DNA of 6,624 nt from NCBI GenBank assembly GCA_014382645.1, contig JACNJI010000208.1, positions 1 through 6,624 of the forward strand. The letters are read 5' to 3'. Numbering within the stretch: position 1 is the first letter of the stretch; every line of letters starts with the position of its first letter. A program made the translations under genes and the position numbers. Below, piece by piece: positions 5,018 to 6,624 of this stretch. A model generated the notes under the pieces. The model was not told where the DNA came from and did not search any database. It saw only the letters and a list, made by a program, of their open reading frames with translations. The DNA comes from Verrucomicrobiota bacterium. GTDB lineage: Bacteria > Verrucomicrobiota > Verrucomicrobiia > Opitutales > Seribacteraceae.

Positions 5018-6514
5018 ATGAAAAAGCCATACTATCTCTTCATTTGCATTTCCATCCTATCCTTAGTTTTTGGTTGCGTCAGTTCGACTCAACTAACGAC
5101 CGACGAACAAACGGTCATGCTCCACTGGCTCGATCAAGGAAACGATGGGCAGATTCGCTTAGTCGGTGGGGAAGGCAATGCCACGGAGGAATCCCCTCTT
5201 TTTACAGGACGAGCAATCGAGACTTTCGAGCAGAGCCCTACAAAATCGATCTCTTCTTGGCATGCGGGAAAGCGACATGGATTTACCACTGAATACTACT
5301 ACAATGGTCGCAAACGGCGCGAAATTTCCTTTTATGACGGGGAACGGAACGGCGCTTCCAGAGAATACAGAATGACAGGAGAGTTGTTACGGGAAGAGAA
5401 CTATCGCAACGGAAAGCTAAACGGGGTTAAGGCGGAATGGTTTCTAAATGGAAACAAAGCTTTCGCAGTCGAGTTGCGCGACGAAAAACCACACGGTGAA
5501 TCACTTGAGTGGTATGAGGATGGTCGCCGGAAATCCTCCACGATTTATCGGCATGGACTTCGCGAGGGACCCGCCTCCGAATGGTATCCCACGGGGCAAC
5601 CAAAGTTCCGTATTTATTACCAACGCGACGAGATGCACGGTATTCGCACAGTCTGGTACGAGAATGAAAAACAACGCCTCGTGGCAAGCTTCGTTAAAGA
5701 CAAGAAAGAGGGGAATGCAAAAGGTTGGTTTGAACACGGACAGCAAGCGTTCGACTATAATTGGCAAGATGACAAAGAGCATGGGATTTGCTCCGAATGG
5801 GATGAAAGCGGCAAGAAAACTTCGGAAATCAGATTCGAAAATGGTGAACCTGTCCAAGACTTGCTAAATGGAATAGAGAGTACGAAGGAAGTTCTTCCAA
5901 CGCCCCCCTCGGTCGCAGATCCCGACCCCGCGGTGACGAAAGAGCCAAGCGAGGCCACTTCCCGAACACCAAGTTCTCCAGAAGAACCTGAGGTTCCCTC
6001 CTCGCCCCCACCTACACCTCCCTCCCTCAAGCCAGATCCGTTTGCGCCCCCCGCACCCTCGCCTCCGGCACCGAGCGAACCTGTCTCGAGCCCAGCACCT
6101 GAACCATCGCCAGAACCTACTCCGCTGCTACCTCCACTTCAACCGGAAGCCGCACCGAGTCGACCTTCGACGACGCCCACCCCTCCCGCATTTGATCCTT
6201 TTGCCGCACCTGGCGAAACGAAAGAACCGGCCTCGTCGTTTCCTGCAATTGAACCGCCGGTATTCCCCACTCCACAACCACCGCCCCCTTTCCCTAATGC
6301 CGTCCCCAAAACACCACCGTCTCCTGTGCTTCCCACGTTTGACCCGTTTGCCATTCCTAATACCGACACAAAGCCTAACTTGCCGGCTCCCGCCACGCCA
6401 ATTGATCCCTTTGCTCCGGAACCGCCACCAGCTTTGCCCCCTGCACCCGAACCAGAACCCTATACACCTCCTGCACCTCCCCCCCCCACCCCCGCCACGG
6501 GCCTGAATACCTAG
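5018..6514 (+). CDS. Lipoprotein with eight MORN-type (YwqK-like) repeats and a proline-rich DPFA tail
   Basis: This protein has 498 residues from the ATG at 5018. Residues 1-20 are a lipoprotein signal: two lysines, a hydrophobic stretch and a lipobox VFGC with the lipidated cysteine at C20. The F at -2 is atypical. The +2 residue is V, not D, which by the E. coli rule favours the outer membrane. Residues 81-278 hold eight MORN_2/YwqK-type repeats with invariant glycines at 88, 112, 136, 160, 184, 208, 232 and 256, exactly 24 apart. The consensus is roughly (H/N/E)G....EWY.NG.......Y. Residues about 292-498 are Pro/Ala/Glu/Ser-rich, probably disordered, with DPFA at 340, 393, 442 and 463. 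MORN-type repeats form beta-hairpin arrays; no specific function is assigned here. Some relatives are annotated as YwqK-family antitoxins, but no toxin partner is seen. A TTG at 4979 is in frame, but the signal peptide argues for 5018. GGGAG at 4996-5000 is 17 bases away, too far to be typical. The extreme C-terminus is uncertain because of a C9 run at 6479-6487. Confidence 0.88.
   Translation: MKKPYYLFICISILSLVFGCVSSTQLTTDEQTVMLHWLDQGNDGQIRLVGGEGNATEESPLFTGRAIETFEQSPTKSISSWHAGKRHGFTTEYYYNGRKRREISFYDGERNGASREYRMTGELLREENYRNGKLNGVKAEWFLNGNKAFAVELRDEKPHGESLEWYEDGRRKSSTIYRHGLREGPASEWYPTGQPKFRIYYQRDEMHGIRTVWYENEKQRLVASFVKDKKEGNAKGWFEHGQQAFDYNWQDDKEHGICSEWDESGKKTSEIRFENGEPVQDLLNGIESTKEVLPTPPSVADPDPAVTKEPSEATSRTPSSPEEPEVPSSPPPTPPSLKPDPFAPPAPSPPAPSEPVSSPAPEPSPEPTPLLPPLQPEAAPSRPSTTPTPPAFDPFAAPGETKEPASSFPAIEPPVFPTPQPPPPFPNAVPKTPPSPVLPTFDPFAIPNTDTKPNLPAPATPIDPFAPEPPPALPPAPEPEPYTPPAPPPPTPATGLNT
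5258..5851 (+). repeat. Eight tandem 24-residue (72-bp) MORN-type repeats
   Basis: The block encodes residues 81-278 of the lipoprotein. The glycine anchoring each unit recurs every 24 residues over eight units with no insertion or deletion. The residue before it is H, N, N, H, E, H, E and H in order. The DNA copies are strongly diverged, so this is an old array kept in register at the protein level and not a recent tandem duplication. Confidence 0.85.
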
Positions 6515-6527
6515 GCGGCTGTGGGGG
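6483..6527. repeat. GC-rich inverted repeat across the lipoprotein stop codon
   Basis: CCCCCACCCCCGCC (6483-6496) and GGCGGCTGTGGGGG (6514-6527) pair at 12 of 14 positions around a 17-base loop that holds most of the stop codon. No T run follows, so it is not a standard intrinsic terminator. It also coincides with the change in base composition and could be a fold-back assembly or amplification artefact. Confidence 0.4.
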
Positions 6528-6624
6528 TGCAGCGTTCGCGTCGCGACGGCAGTCGGTAGCGCCGCGCGCAGGCGGCACGGACGGCGGTTGCGCGTCATGT
6601 GCCAGTTCGAGTCACGTCAGCGTC
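6515..6624. other. GC-rich terminal segment with no recognised content
   Basis: By hand count about 80 of 110 bases are G or C (73%), rich in CpG, whereas the rest of the window is near 50%. I recognise no gene, RNA or repeat family. One plus-strand frame (codon starts at 6490, 6493 and so on) stays open to the window end, but long open frames are expected at this GC content. The segment may be foreign or chimeric sequence at the end of a contig. Confidence 0.5.

Noticed and set aside
5018..6514. YwqK-type toxin-antitoxin system
   Set aside because: Although the repeats resemble proteins annotated as YwqK antitoxins, this one is a lipoprotein with a long tail and no adjacent toxin candidate exists in the window.
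6128..6598. 156-codon minus-strand Arg/Gly-rich reading frame
   Set aside because: It is the complement of the C-rich proline tail, where few stops occur on the opposite strand; the repeats and composition come from the sense-strand proline codons.
6596..6624. AGTTCGAGTCA resembling a tRNA T-loop
   Set aside because: The five bases before TTCGAGT cannot pair with the five after it, and no acceptor, D or anticodon arm is seen upstream.

Overview
The window holds six protein genes and no RNA gene, insertion sequence or CRISPR array. Base composition is near 50% GC up to about position 6490, then turns abruptly GC-rich. The gene content (a PPDK with a lysine-rich leader, an enlarged TatC, a GYF_2-AIM24 protein and a MORN-type lipoprotein with a proline-rich tail) suggests a Gram-negative bacterium of the PVC group, most likely Verrucomicrobiota. 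That assignment is inferred from family resemblance, with no marker gene to prove it. No start codon has a strong, well-spaced Shine-Dalgarno sequence.

Layout. 1-903 (minus) is the N-terminal third of pyruvate phosphate dikinase, cut by the window edge. It is divergent from tatC (1159-2643, plus); the 255-bp gap carries a 23-bp near-perfect inverted repeat and a candidate tatC promoter. After a 163-bp gap come an XRE-type regulator (2807-3292) and an Hsp15-like S4 protein (3289-3687), overlapping as ATGA and so probably translationally coupled. They converge on a GYF_2-AIM24 protein (3757-4830, minus). That gene is divergent from a lipoprotein gene (5018-6514, plus), across a gap with a consensus extended -10 promoter inside a pair of inverted repeats. 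The last 110 bases are about 73% GC and unlike everything before them.

The genes do not form one pathway. They are central carbon metabolism (PPDK), folded-protein export (TatC), a small regulatory/ribosome-rescue pair (XRE + Hsp15-like), a protein of unknown role (AIM24) and an envelope lipoprotein.

The most striking observation is in TatC. Its first periplasmic loop contains an insertion of about 65 residues that reads as a SAM (sterile alpha motif) domain, and its C-terminus has an extra membrane segment that should place about 109 more residues in the periplasm. The second is the lipoprotein, which has eight repeats of exactly 24 residues followed by a proline-rich tail carrying the motif DPFA four times, each with different synonymous codons.
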